Assembly: GCF_003664255.1 (NCBI RefSeq) | Contig: NZ_RCCV01000001.1 | Coordinates: forward strand, 1,178,001 to 1,242,000 | Direction: 5' to 3' | Length of the DNA: 64,000 nucleotides | Source of the DNA: Micromonospora sp. M71_S20 | GTDB lineage: Bacteria; Actinomycetota; Actinomycetes; Mycobacteriales; Micromonosporaceae | In this document: positions 34,914-42,891 of the stretch, in pieces | Position numbering within the stretch: the first letter of the stretch is position 1 | Layout: each line of letters opens with the position of its first letter | Notes under the pieces: model-generated | Told to the model about the DNA's origin: nothing | Database searches by the model: none | Seen by the model: the letters and a program-made list of their open reading frames with translations, nothing else | Program-made: the position numbers and the translations under genes

Positions 34914-35438
34914 ATGATCGTGACCGCACCGCACACCCGGGTCGCCCGCTGGCCCGCCGTCCGTCCCTGGCTCGGCGTCGCCGTCCGGCTGGGCCTGGCC
35001 GCCGTGTGGCTGGTCGCCGGCGGCAGCAAGGTCGGTGACCTCGCCGCCTCCGGCCGCGCCGTCAACGCGTACCAGGTGATGCCGTACGACCTCGCCACGG
35101 TGATCGGCGCGGCGCTGCCCTTCGTCGAGCTGGCGCTGGGCGTGCTGCTGCTCCTCGGCCTGGCCACCCGACTCTCCGCCGGGGTCTCCGCGGCGCTGCT
35201 GGTGGTCTTCGTCGTCGGCATCGTCTCGGCCTGGAGCCGGGGCCTCGCCATCGACTGCGGCTGCTTCGGCGCCGGCGGGGAGCTCGCCGAGGGCCAGACC
35301 CCGAGCTACCTCCCGGAGATCCTCCGGGACCTGGGATTCCTGGCGCTGGCCGGGTTCCTGCTGATCTGGCCCCGCACCCCCGTCTCCGTGGACGGCTGGC
35401 TGGCGGGGGACACATCCGTGGAGGACGAGGATGAGTAG
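34914..35438 (+). CDS. MauE/DoxX-family membrane redox protein
   Basis: 174 residues, four membrane helices (~20-40, 62-85, 88-108, 137-153). The family's cysteine motif DCGCFG is at 114-119 between helices 3 and 4. MauE-type proteins pair with periplasmic thioredoxin-fold proteins and pass electrons across the membrane, somewhat like DsbB or VKOR. Its last 8 bp overlap the start of the DsbA-like gene, so the two are coupled. Confidence 0.88.
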   Translation: MIVTAPHTRVARWPAVRPWLGVAVRLGLAAVWLVAGGSKVGDLAASGRAVNAYQVMPYDLATVIGAALPFVELALGVLLLLGLATRLSAGVSAALLVVFVVGIVSAWSRGLAIDCGCFGAGGELAEGQTPSYLPEILRDLGFLALAGFLLIWPRTPVSVDGWLAGDTSVEDEDE

Positions 35439-36147
35439 TCGCAAGGGGCAGAAGGGCTCCGCCCGGGTGGTCCGCGAGCAGCTGGCCCGGGAGCGGCGAC
35501 GCAAGCGGACGCTCTGGGTCTCCGTGGCCGCCGTGACCGTCCTGGTCGTCGCCGGCCTGATCGGCTGGAGCGTCTACTCCAGCCAGCGCTCCGACGACTT
35601 CACCCCGCCGACCGGCTCGAACGAAGCCGGCACCGGGGTCGTCGCCGGCTCGGGCCCGGTCACCGTGGACATCTACGAGGACTTCCTCTGCCCGGCCTGC
35701 AAGCAGTTCGAGCAGGCCAGCGGCCCGACCCTCGACCAGCTGATCAGCGAGGGCAAGATCCGGGTCGTCTACCACCCGGTGGCGTACCTGAACCGCTTCT
35801 CCAGCACCCAGTACTCGACCCGGTCCTCGGCCGCCTCCGGCTGCGCGGCGGAGGGCGGCCGGTACCGGGAGTACGCCAAGGCGCTGTTCGACCGGCAGCC
35901 GCCGGAGGGCGGCGCGGGGCTCAGCGACGCCGAACTGGTCGACATCGCGGCGGGCACCGGCCTCGACCGGGACGGCTTCGCCTCCTGCCTGCGGGAGGGC
36001 ACCTTCAAGCCGTGGACCGAGCACGTGACGGAGGAGGCCAGCAAGGCCAACATCACCGGCACCCCGACGATCCTGGTCGACGGCGAGGAGATCGCCGACC
36101 GCAGCCCGGAGGGGATCAGGTCGGCGGTGGAGGCGGCCGGCAGGTGA
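35431..36147 (+). CDS. Membrane-anchored DsbA/thioredoxin-fold oxidoreductase
   Basis: 238 residues; ATG 35431 lies inside the end of the MauE gene. A basic cytoplasmic N-terminus, one helix (~28-50, LWVSVAAVTVLVVAGLIGW), then an extracellular thioredoxin fold with active site CPAC at 87-90 (DFLCPACKQFE) and the cis-Pro loop TGTPTILVDG near 207-216. The family makes or isomerises disulfides in exported proteins, with MauE as likely electron partner. Its TGA overlaps the GTG of the next gene. Confidence 0.92.
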   Translation: MSSRKGQKGSARVVREQLARERRRKRTLWVSVAAVTVLVVAGLIGWSVYSSQRSDDFTPPTGSNEAGTGVVAGSGPVTVDIYEDFLCPACKQFEQASGPTLDQLISEGKIRVVYHPVAYLNRFSSTQYSTRSSAASGCAAEGGRYREYAKALFDRQPPEGGAGLSDAELVDIAAGTGLDRDGFASCLREGTFKPWTEHVTEEASKANITGTPTILVDGEEIADRSPEGIRSAVEAAGR

Positions 36148-37322
36148 TCCGCGACCTGGTGACCCGCGCCGGCCTGGTGCTCGCCGGCACGCTGACCGCG
36201 ACGGTCGCGTTCGCCGCCCCGGCCGCCGCGCACGGCGCGGACGCCCCCGACGGCACCGACTACCGCACCGAGGTGACCGCCGTCGCCCCGGCCCGCCCCG
36301 GGCTGAGCGTACGGGTGGTCGAGGCGGGCGCGCGGCTGGAGCTGACCAACACCGGCGACCGCGCCGTCGAGGTGCTCGGCTACTCCGGCGAGCCCTATCT
36401 GCGGGTCGGCCCCGACGGCGTGTACGAGAACGTCCGTTCCCCCGCGACGTACCTGAACCGGACCATCGCCGGGGACACGCGGCTGCCGGCCGAGGCGGAC
36501 CCCGCCGCCGCACCGGACTGGCGGCGGGTCGACGACTCCGCCACGGTGCGCTGGCACGACCAGCGGGCGCTCTGGCGGGAGTCGGCGCCGCCGCCGCAGG
36601 TGCGTGCCGCCCCCGATCGGGAGCACCGGGTGCGGGACTGGACGGTGCCGCTGCGCGCCGGCGCCGAGACGGGGGAGATCCGCGGCACCCTCGACTGGGT
36701 GCCGCCGCCGGACGCGTACGTCTGGTGGGTCGTCGCCACGGTCGGGCTGCTGGCCGTGGGGGCGCTCGGGCTGTTGCCGGCCCGTTCCGGACCGGGCGCG
36801 CGGGCGCTGGCCGGGCTCGGCGGGCTGCTGGTCCTCGGCGGCGTGGCCGCGGTGGTGTTCACCGTGGGCCGCGAGGTGGACGCCGGCGCGCGGGGCGTGG
36901 GCGGGGTGCTGGCCGGCCTGCTCGGCGGGCAGGTCTGGGCGCTGCTGACCGGGCTCGGCGCCGTCGCCGCGGGGGCCTTCGCGGTGGCCCGCCGGCCGGC
37001 CGCCGACTTCGCGCTGGCGCTGGCCGGGGCCTGCCTGGCGCTCTTCGCCGGGGTGGCCAACGCCGCCGTCTTCGCCCGCGCCGTCGCCCCCGTGCCCTGG
37101 TCGGCGACGACGGCAAGGATCCTGGTCGCCCTGGTCCTCGTCGCCGGCGCCGGCGCCACCGCGGCCGGCGCCCTCCGCCTCCACGCCGCCCGCCCCTCCC
37201 CCGCCTCTCCCCCACCCCCCGATCCCTCCCCGCCCCCGTCCCCACCCCCCGCTCCGCGCGTCGATCATGGAGTTGTGGTGAGCGACGAACCAGAGCAGAA
37301 CAGACCAGATCGGGCACCATAA
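36144..37322 (+). CDS. Exported membrane protein, C-terminus built from a palindromic repeat
   Basis: 392 residues from GTG 36144 (GTGA overlap with the DsbA stop). Signal peptide to ~30 ending APAAAHG, an extracellular domain ~30-190 (LELTNTGDRAVEVLGYSGEP, DWTVPLRAG), then five hydrophobic helices to ~350. The family is unnamed to me, but similar proteins sit beside copper and thiol-redox genes. A Pro-rich stretch (~355-370) is followed by a final ~20 residues (VDHGVVVSDEPEQNRPDRAP) encoded within the left part of the 80-bp palindromic element at 37258-37337, so the native end was probably replaced by the insertion. Confidence 0.8.
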   Translation: MIRDLVTRAGLVLAGTLTATVAFAAPAAAHGADAPDGTDYRTEVTAVAPARPGLSVRVVEAGARLELTNTGDRAVEVLGYSGEPYLRVGPDGVYENVRSPATYLNRTIAGDTRLPAEADPAAAPDWRRVDDSATVRWHDQRALWRESAPPPQVRAAPDREHRVRDWTVPLRAGAETGEIRGTLDWVPPPDAYVWWVVATVGLLAVGALGLLPARSGPGARALAGLGGLLVLGGVAAVVFTVGREVDAGARGVGGVLAGLLGGQVWALLTGLGAVAAGAFAVARRPAADFALALAGACLALFAGVANAAVFARAVAPVPWSATTARILVALVLVAGAGATAAGALRLHAARPSPASPPPPDPSPPPSPPPAPRVDHGVVVSDEPEQNRPDRAP

Positions 37323-37337
37323 GTGCATGATCGACGC
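37258..37337. repeat. 80-bp palindromic repeat element (REP/MITE-like)
   Basis: Left arm 37258-37283 and right arm 37312-37337 are inverted copies sharing GCGTCGATCATG and TGGTG, about 22 of 26 bases, around a ~28-bp centre. From memory, similar palindromes recur between genes in Micromonospora genomes. It covers the last 65 bases of the upstream gene, including its stop codon. Confidence 0.65.
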
Positions 37338-37410
37338 CTATGGGGGGCGGGCGGGTCAGGAGGTCGGCGTGCCGCCCGGGGGCGGCCGGGGCCGGCGGTA
37401 GGGTCGTGCC

Positions 37411-37887
37411 ATGACCGCGCCCGACCGCCTCTCCCCCGGTGACCCCGCGCCGGAGTTCAGCCTGCCCACCGACACCGGCGAGACGCTCTCGCTGACCGAC
37501 CTGCGCGGCCGCAAGGTCGTGCTGTACGCCTACCCGGCGGCCATGACGCCCGGCTGCACCAAGCAGGCCTGCGACTTCCGCGACTCGCTCGCCTCGCTCC
37601 AGGCCGCCGGCTACGAGGTCGCCGGCATCTCGCCCGACAAGCCGGAGAAGCTGGCGAAGTTCCGCGAGCGCGACGCCATCACCTTCCCGCTGGTCGCCGA
37701 CGCCGACAAGTCCGTGCTGACCGCGTACGGCGCCTACGGCGAGAAGCAGTCGTACGGCAGGACGGTGACCGGCGTGATCCGCTCGACCTTCGTGATCGAC
37801 CCCGAGGGCAGGATCGAGCGGGCGCTCTACAACGTCAAGGCCACCGGCCACGTCGCCAAGCTGCGCCGGGACCTCGGGCTGGACTGA
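37411..37887 (+). CDS. bcp: Thioredoxin-dependent peroxiredoxin (BCP/PrxQ)
   Basis: 158 residues, the usual size. Reduces hydrogen peroxide and organic hydroperoxides in the cytosol using thioredoxin. The peroxidatic Cys49 is in AAMTPGCTKQACDF, and Cys54 five residues on is the PrxQ-type resolving Cys. The standard Pro before the motif (YPAAMTPGC) is replaced by Ala-Ala, a mild variant. STFVIDPEGRIE and the C-terminal HVAKLRRDL are family features. Single gene, with tRNA-Leu following 67 bp later. Confidence 0.95.
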   Translation: MTAPDRLSPGDPAPEFSLPTDTGETLSLTDLRGRKVVLYAYPAAMTPGCTKQACDFRDSLASLQAAGYEVAGISPDKPEKLAKFRERDAITFPLVADADKSVLTAYGAYGEKQSYGRTVTGVIRSTFVIDPEGRIERALYNVKATGHVAKLRRDLGLD

Positions 37888-37953
37888 GGTCGCCGCCGCA
37901 CCGGGGACGAGGCCACCACCGGTGCGGCGCGACACTCTAGACTCAGCGGGTCG

Positions 37954-38036
37954 GCGGGAGTGGCGTAACGGCAGCCGCGGTAGGTTTAGGTCCTATTGTC
38001 CGAAAGGACGTGGGGGTTCGAGTCCCCCCTCCCGCA
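37954..38036 (+). tRNA. tRNA-Leu (anticodon TAG)
   Basis: 83 nt, class II with a long variable arm (TGTCCGAAAGGACG). Acceptor GCGGGAG pairs with CTCCCGC. The anticodon loop TTTAGGT gives TAG. The T-arm is GGGGGTTCGAGTCCCCC. CCA is not encoded (ACCG). Confidence 0.92.
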
Positions 38037-38102
38037 CCGAGCGTCCTGTCGCGCACGTCACGATCGCGGGTCGGCGCGGGGCGGCGCGGTCAGGATTGCC
38101 GG

Positions 38103-38642
38103 GTGAGCCTGCGCTTCGTCCTCGATCCCGAGTTGACCCCCGAGTTGCGGGACCGGATCGTCGCCCTCTGGGTCGACGTCACCAACGCCGGTGGGGCGGT
38201 CGGTTTCGTGCCGCCGGTCATCGCCGCCGACGTCCGGCACACGGCGGATCCCACCTTCGCCGGCATCGCCGAAGGCCCGGACCGCCTCCTCGTGGGGTAC
38301 GCGGGCGAACGGCCCGTCGCCGCGTTGATCTTCTGCGACAACCGGTTCGACCTGAAGGCGCACTGGTGCGTGCTGAAGCGGGTGATGGTCCACCCGGACA
38401 CCCAGGGCAACGGGTACGGCGCCGCGCTGATGCGCGAGGCCGAGCGCCTCGGCCGTGGGATGGGTTGGGAGGCGCTGCACGTGACCGTCCGGGACGGCCT
38501 GGGGCTGGACCGGTTCTACCGGCGGCTCGGCTACCGGGAGATCGGTCGGCTGCCCGGCGCGCTGCGGGTCGCCCCCGGCGACGACCGCGACGAGATCCTC
38601 ATGTGGCTGGACCTGACCGCCCCGCCGGCACCCGGGCGCTGA
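38103..38642 (+). CDS. GNAT-family N-acetyltransferase
   Basis: 179 residues from GTG 38103, chosen because an earlier in-frame start overlaps tRNA-Leu. The acetyl-CoA binding motif A reads VMVHPDTQGNGYGAALMREA (~98-117; Q/RxxGxG/A type), followed by ALHVTVRDGLGLDRFYRRLG (motif B). Cytosolic; substrate unknown. It converges on the expansin-like gene, whose stop is 13 bp away. Confidence 0.85.
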   Translation: MSLRFVLDPELTPELRDRIVALWVDVTNAGGAVGFVPPVIAADVRHTADPTFAGIAEGPDRLLVGYAGERPVAALIFCDNRFDLKAHWCVLKRVMVHPDTQGNGYGAALMREAERLGRGMGWEALHVTVRDGLGLDRFYRRLGYREIGRLPGALRVAPGDDRDEILMWLDLTAPPAPGR

Positions 38643-38655
38643 GCCGGGCGCGGCC

Positions 38656-39636
38656 TCAGCCCCCGCAGGCGCGCGGCGACGGGGACCCGAGGGCGGAAGG
38701 CTCGACCGCCGCGCCCACCAGCGGCCGGCCGGAGGACCGCACCGCCGACGGGGTCGCCGGGGCCGTGCCGGTCGGGCCGGGCCGGGCCGAGGGCGACCGC
38801 GTGGGCGACGGCGGGCGGGTCGCGGCGGTGCCGCCCCGGCCGTACATCCGGACCGTGCCGCGTTGGACCTGGCCCGGCGCCATCCGGACGCCGGTGGCGG
38901 TGACCCGGTGCCCCCGGGTGTCGGTGACCCTGATCTCGTACGGGCCGGGCCCGGCGCCGGACGGGACGAGCCAGTAGTTGTAGTCCTCCCGCGCCGCCGA
39001 GCGCCAGCCACCGGCGCCGGCCGGCCGCACCTCGACGGCGCGCAGCGGGTTGCCGTGGCCGGCGACCTGAACGGCGAACCACCACCGCGACGAGCCCTCC
39101 TTCATCCGGAAGGTCAGCGGGCCGGGCAGCGGCGGGTCGACCACCGCGCGGTAGCTGACCCGCACGACGCCCTCCACGGGGTCGGCGATCCGGGTGAACG
39201 CCTCCCGGGAGAGGTCGAGGTGGCCGTCCGCGCACTCCGGGCACTGGTCCATGACGAGCACCCGCACGGTGCCCTGCGGGCCGGTCACGTCGAGGTATCC
39301 GCCGCAGGCCGCGCCGGCCGCGTACCCGCCGGGGCCCAACGCGACGTAGAGCCGGTTCGCGGGCGCGGTCGGGTAGGAGCAGTTCCCGCCGGCGCCCTTC
39401 GAGTCGTAGAAGGTGGCCTGCCCCTTGTGGACGACGCCGGCGGCGGGCGGCGCGGCGAGGGCCGGCGGCGCGGCGCAGGCGGGGGTGGGCCCGGAGCGCA
39501 GGGCCAGGCTGAGGCCGAGCACCGCGGCGAGCGCCGCGACACCGCCGACGGCGAGCCGGCGGGAGGCCCGGGAGCGTGGCGCGCGGCGGCGTCCGGGGAC
39601 GCGCACGTCTGCCGTGGGAGCGGTACCGTCGGTCAC
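38656..39636 (-). CDS. Secreted bacterial expansin-like protein
   Basis: 326 residues from GTG 39634-39636. An Arg-rich N-terminus then a hydrophobic helix (~28-47) anchor or export it. A double-psi beta-barrel (~65-175) carries KGQATFYDSKGAGGNCSYP and VRVLVMDQCPECADGHLDLS, with the conserved Asp before QCPEC typical of expansin domain 1. A CBM63-like domain 2 (~180-275) shows SSRWWFAVQVAGHGNPL and the aromatic-rich DYNYWLV. The last ~50 residues are a Ser/Pro-rich tail. Expansins loosen cellulose or peptidoglycan non-hydrolytically; plant-associated bacteria often carry them. Confidence 0.88.
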   Translation of the reverse strand: MTDGTAPTADVRVPGRRRAPRSRASRRLAVGGVAALAAVLGLSLALRSGPTPACAAPPALAAPPAAGVVHKGQATFYDSKGAGGNCSYPTAPANRLYVALGPGGYAAGAACGGYLDVTGPQGTVRVLVMDQCPECADGHLDLSREAFTRIADPVEGVVRVSYRAVVDPPLPGPLTFRMKEGSSRWWFAVQVAGHGNPLRAVEVRPAGAGGWRSAAREDYNYWLVPSGAGPGPYEIRVTDTRGHRVTATGVRMAPGQVQRGTVRMYGRGGTAATRPPSPTRSPSARPGPTGTAPATPSAVRSSGRPLVGAAVEPSALGSPSPRACGG

Positions 39637-39769
39637 GCCGGTCGATGCTGCCGTACCGCCACCGCGGCGGACAAGTCCGCCGGGCGGACGCGCCGCGCCG
39701 AGGCCCGCCACACACCCGGGTTCGCCGGCCGGCACGCGGAGCGGCCCCGCCGGGTCGCCCGGGCGCCGC

Positions 39770-40588
39770 TCAGTCCTCCACCACCAGCTCGTCGCCGAGC
39801 GCGATGCTGCCCGTGGTGGTGGGGACGAGGTGGAGTCCGAAGAGGAGCTTCTGCCGGACCTTGCGGTACCGGCCGAGGGTGCGCAGCGGTTCCTTCCCGC
39901 GTACCCCCGTCTCCTGGTCCGTGGTGGTGACCACGCAGCGGTCGCACGACCCGGCGGCGCGGAAGCGGACGGCGCCGATGCGCAGCGGCCGGCCGGCCCA
40001 GTCGTCCTCGGCCCAGGCCGACGCGCCTTCCACCACCAGGTTGGGACGGAACCGCGCCATCGGCACGGGCTCCTCGCCGGCCTCGGCGAGCCACCCGTTG
40101 AGCGCGTCGAGGGAGGCGGCGGTGGCCAGCAGCAGCGGGTAGGCGTCGGCGAAGCTGACCTGCTCACCGGTGTCGTGCTCCCGGTCCCCCGGCGGGATGT
40201 GCCGGGTCGGTCGGGCGAGCCAGACCAACCGGACGGCGCGGCCCAGCAACGCGCTGATCCAGGCGTCGGCCGCCGACCCGGCGGGAAGCGCGGGGACGGG
40301 CAGCTTGCGGTTGCGGAAGGTCCGCACCACCACGGGCTCGCCGCCGGCCGGCTCGGGCACGGCCAGGTCGTCGTGGCCCTCGACACGCAGCAGCAGGCCG
40401 CCGTCGTGGGGCGTGGCGTGCAGGCCGACCAGGCGCATGGCCTCCCGCTGGGTGACGCCGACGCCGTCGGCGTCGACGATCATCCAGCGTCGGTCACCGC
40501 CGAGGCCCCACGGTTCGACGCCCGCGACGTCGTGGTCGAGCCGGTGACAACCCTTGACGGGGTACGTGTGGATGGCGCTCAACCGCAT
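39770..40588 (-). CDS. MOSC-domain protein (mARC/YcbX-like)
   Basis: 272 residues. N-terminal MOSC beta-barrel (IHTYPVKGCHRLD, GDRRWMIVDADG) and C-terminal MOSC domain with RFRPNLVVEG and the molybdenum-ligand Cys motif GSCDRCVVTTTDQETG (~209-224). Such proteins bind molybdenum cofactor and reduce N-hydroxylated compounds. Unlike YcbX there is no fused ferredoxin, so a separate electron donor is needed. Confidence 0.9.
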   Translation of the reverse strand: MRLSAIHTYPVKGCHRLDHDVAGVEPWGLGGDRRWMIVDADGVGVTQREAMRLVGLHATPHDGGLLLRVEGHDDLAVPEPAGGEPVVVRTFRNRKLPVPALPAGSAADAWISALLGRAVRLVWLARPTRHIPPGDREHDTGEQVSFADAYPLLLATAASLDALNGWLAEAGEEPVPMARFRPNLVVEGASAWAEDDWAGRPLRIGAVRFRAAGSCDRCVVTTTDQETGVRGKEPLRTLGRYRKVRQKLLFGLHLVPTTTGSIALGDELVVED

Positions 40589-40715
40589 GCGAACACCCTG
40601 TCACGCCCCTCGGGCGACCGTTGCCCCGAGTACGCGCCCGGACTGCTCCCCGCGCGTGGGCGTGCTCCGGTAAAGCCCCGCTCACCGCCGGGAGCCGGTC
40701 CGCACGACCGCGATC

Positions 40716-41549
40716 TCACCAGGCCACGCCGATGCCGTCCCCCGGGTACCAGTGGTTGGCGGGGGTCTCCCGGTAGGCGAGGAAGCGCCGGTCGGTGCGC
40801 TCGGCGTGCTCGGCGAGGACGTTGGTGGCGGTGACGTTGTCGGTGAGCAGGATCGCGCCCGGGGCCAGCTTGCCCTCGACGGCCTCGAACTCGCGCTTCT
40901 CGTGGGCCCGGCTGTGGTCGCTGTCGTGCAGGAAGAGGTCGACCGGCCGGTCCAACGCGGCGATGGAGGCGATGGAGTCGCCGATGACCAGGTCGACCAC
41001 CTCGGACCAGGGCGCGGTGCGGGCGAGGTAGCCGGCCTCGGGATTGATGTCCAGCGAGGTGACCCGGCCGGGATGCCCGTCGGCGGCGTTACGCAGCAGC
41101 GCGGCGGCGAGCACACAACTGCCGAGCCCCTTGTCGACGCCGGTCTCGACCACGTGCGTCGGCTTCGTGGCGCGCACGATGGCGTACCAGCCGATGCGGC
41201 GGGCGTAGCGGACCTGCCGGTCGGCCAGGCCCCGGCGGGCAGCTCCGGCGGTGGCGGACTCGATGTGCCGGCGCAGCACGTCGTCCGACTCGATCTCGGC
41301 GAAGTACGCGCGGACCTGCTTGACGGGCACGTCGCAGACCACGCTGACGAACCAGGCGAGGTGGTGCCGGCTCAGTTTGGTCAGCTCGTAGGTGTAGTTG
41401 TGGTGCTCCCGCGAGGTGACCAGCCAGCGGGCCGAGGTGCGCAGCACCTTGGCGTCGTGGCGGGCGACGCGGGCCAGGCGCTTGGGAAAGGCCGCGACGG
41501 GGGCGAGGCGGGTGCGGGCGATGGCCCGTCGAAGCTTCGTTGCGTCCAC
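40716..41549 (-). CDS. Class I SAM-dependent methyltransferase
   Basis: 277 residues. N-terminal basic helix region to ~120, then a Rossmann fold: motif I VVETGVDKGLGSCVLAAALL (~134-153), LDINPEAGYL (~170), DLVIGDSIASI, VDLFLHDSDHS (~205), GAILLTDNVTA (~234). The layout resembles the Methyltransf_24 group acting on sugars or small molecules. Substrate unknown. Confidence 0.82.
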   Translation of the reverse strand: MDATKLRRAIARTRLAPVAAFPKRLARVARHDAKVLRTSARWLVTSREHHNYTYELTKLSRHHLAWFVSVVCDVPVKQVRAYFAEIESDDVLRRHIESATAGAARRGLADRQVRYARRIGWYAIVRATKPTHVVETGVDKGLGSCVLAAALLRNAADGHPGRVTSLDINPEAGYLARTAPWSEVVDLVIGDSIASIAALDRPVDLFLHDSDHSRAHEKREFEAVEGKLAPGAILLTDNVTATNVLAEHAERTDRRFLAYRETPANHWYPGDGIGVAW

Positions 41550-41603
41550 GGAAGGGTTCTACCAGCCGAGAGGACAATTCGGGAGGGGAAGTTTCCAGAC
41601 GAT

Positions 41604-41643
41604 GAGGGAGAGCGTCACAGCGGCTGCCGCAGCGCTCTCCCTC
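41604..41643 (-). terminator. Intrinsic terminator of the toxin operon
   Basis: GAGGGAGAGCG pairs perfectly with CGCTCTCCCTC around an 18-base loop, 12 bases past the stop at 41656 on the minus strand. It closes the leftward run that starts at 47049. Confidence 0.7.
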
Positions 41644-41655
41644 GGGCTGGCTTCG

Positions 41656-42165
41656 TCAGGAGGCGCCTCCGGTGAGGCGCAGCTCGACGAGGATCGCCTG
41701 CGGAAGGTCGTTACCCGTGCCGGGGCTGATCGCGACCGGCTTGTTCGGCTCGATCTGGAAGGTCTTCTGTCCCTCCGGCAGATTCGCGGTCGCCTGCAAC
41801 GGCTCACTGCCGCCACGCACGCCGAACGTCCCCGGCACCTCCAACGTCAGGTAGCCCTGCGTGCCCTTCGTCTTGAAGCAGTACCACACGCCGTACGGCG
41901 CCACGTCGAGCTGCTTCTCGACCTGGATCTGGCCGACGGGGCACTGCTCATCCGACTCGAAGGAGCGGGAGGTGTCGAACCAGATGTGGCCGTCCCCCTT
42001 GAACACCTTCAGCCCGTGGTCGAGCAGGATGCGCTCGGCAGCCGGGTGGTTGAAGTCCTCCTCGATGGTTGGCGGCGTGTCGGACGCGAACGAACCGGAG
42101 TGCGTTACCGCCACCGTGACCCCGGTCAGCACGACAACCGCACCGATCCCTGCCCAAACCTTCAT
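41656..42165 (-). CDS. Small exported protein of unknown function
   Basis: 169 residues from ATG 42163-42165. The N-terminal ~24 residues (MKVWAGIGAVVVLTGVTVAV) are a signal peptide or anchor. The rest is beta-rich with two Cys (EQCPVGQ, VWYCFKT) likely to form a disulfide, and ends IEPNKPVAISPGTGNDLPQ then an ILVELRL strand. It sits 235 bp after the candidate immunity gene, on the same strand and before a terminator. No recognised family; a second accessory protein of the toxin locus is possible. Confidence 0.7.
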   Translation of the reverse strand: MKVWAGIGAVVVLTGVTVAVTHSGSFASDTPPTIEEDFNHPAAERILLDHGLKVFKGDGHIWFDTSRSFESDEQCPVGQIQVEKQLDVAPYGVWYCFKTKGTQGYLTLEVPGTFGVRGGSEPLQATANLPEGQKTFQIEPNKPVAISPGTGNDLPQAILVELRLTGGAS

Positions 42166-42400
42166 CTGCTCTCCTGCCTCACGCCGGACGGCTGCCCGCC
42201 CGGACCGAACAAGCAGGACGGCTGGGTGCTCAGCCGTCCCCCCGTAGCCGGGTCGGCGACCCGACTCCTGCCGTCATCTGTCCCTGACGGGACCGAGGCA
42301 TGCCATATCGATCAGCATCCTCGCTCCTCCGGCGCATGCACCGTACCGGAGCTTCGGCCGTCGCACCGCCCCTGTCGACGAGCGGGCACGGAGGCCCTCA

Positions 42401-42841
42401 CTAATCCTTTTCCGAGAAGCTCAACGTCGGTCCGTAATCAGCCGACTCATCGGCAAGGGTCACGTCGAACGTCCGGTCGGGAAACGCCTCTCGCAGAGCA
42501 CATGCCCACATCGTCCGCATCCGCTCAGCCAGCGATGACAAACCGGCGTACTCGTCCGGAGACCGGGGAGAGAAGAGATCCCAGAGATGGACGTGGTTGA
42601 TCATGGACTCCGTAGCCGAGACGTCCCCCTTCAGGTTGTCGAACCACGTCTCCACCCCGTCGGCGTCGAACATGAAGGCGAGGAAGACCCTGCCGCGGTA
42701 CTGCACGAAGCGTGGCCAGAACAGTTCGGCGAGCACAGCCGCGTCGGGCACGCTGGCATTGAGGAGGATGTAGGAACGAAGATCGAAACGGCCCTCCTCA
42801 TCCACCCACTGCGTCAAGTGTTGGTACTCGGTCAGTTCCAT
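42401..42841 (-). CDS. Candidate immunity protein for the Hint toxin
   Basis: 146 residues, cytosolic, acidic (SATESMINHVHLWDLF, DVTLADESADYG). No known family is evident. It begins 50 bp after the toxin stop on the same strand, exactly where immunity genes of polymorphic toxins lie, and has the usual size and charge. The role is inferred from position alone. Confidence 0.65.
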   Translation of the reverse strand: MELTEYQHLTQWVDEEGRFDLRSYILLNASVPDAAVLAELFWPRFVQYRGRVFLAFMFDADGVETWFDNLKGDVSATESMINHVHLWDLFSPRSPDEYAGLSSLAERMRTMWACALREAFPDRTFDVTLADESADYGPTLSFSEKD

Positions 42842-42891
42842 CCCGCCACCTCACTACCGGCGCTCACGATTCCGACGCCGGCCCACGAAGG

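Noticed and set aside
38010..38102. Extended start for the GNAT gene
   Set aside because: It would lie inside tRNA-Leu; the GTG at 38103 fits the family length.
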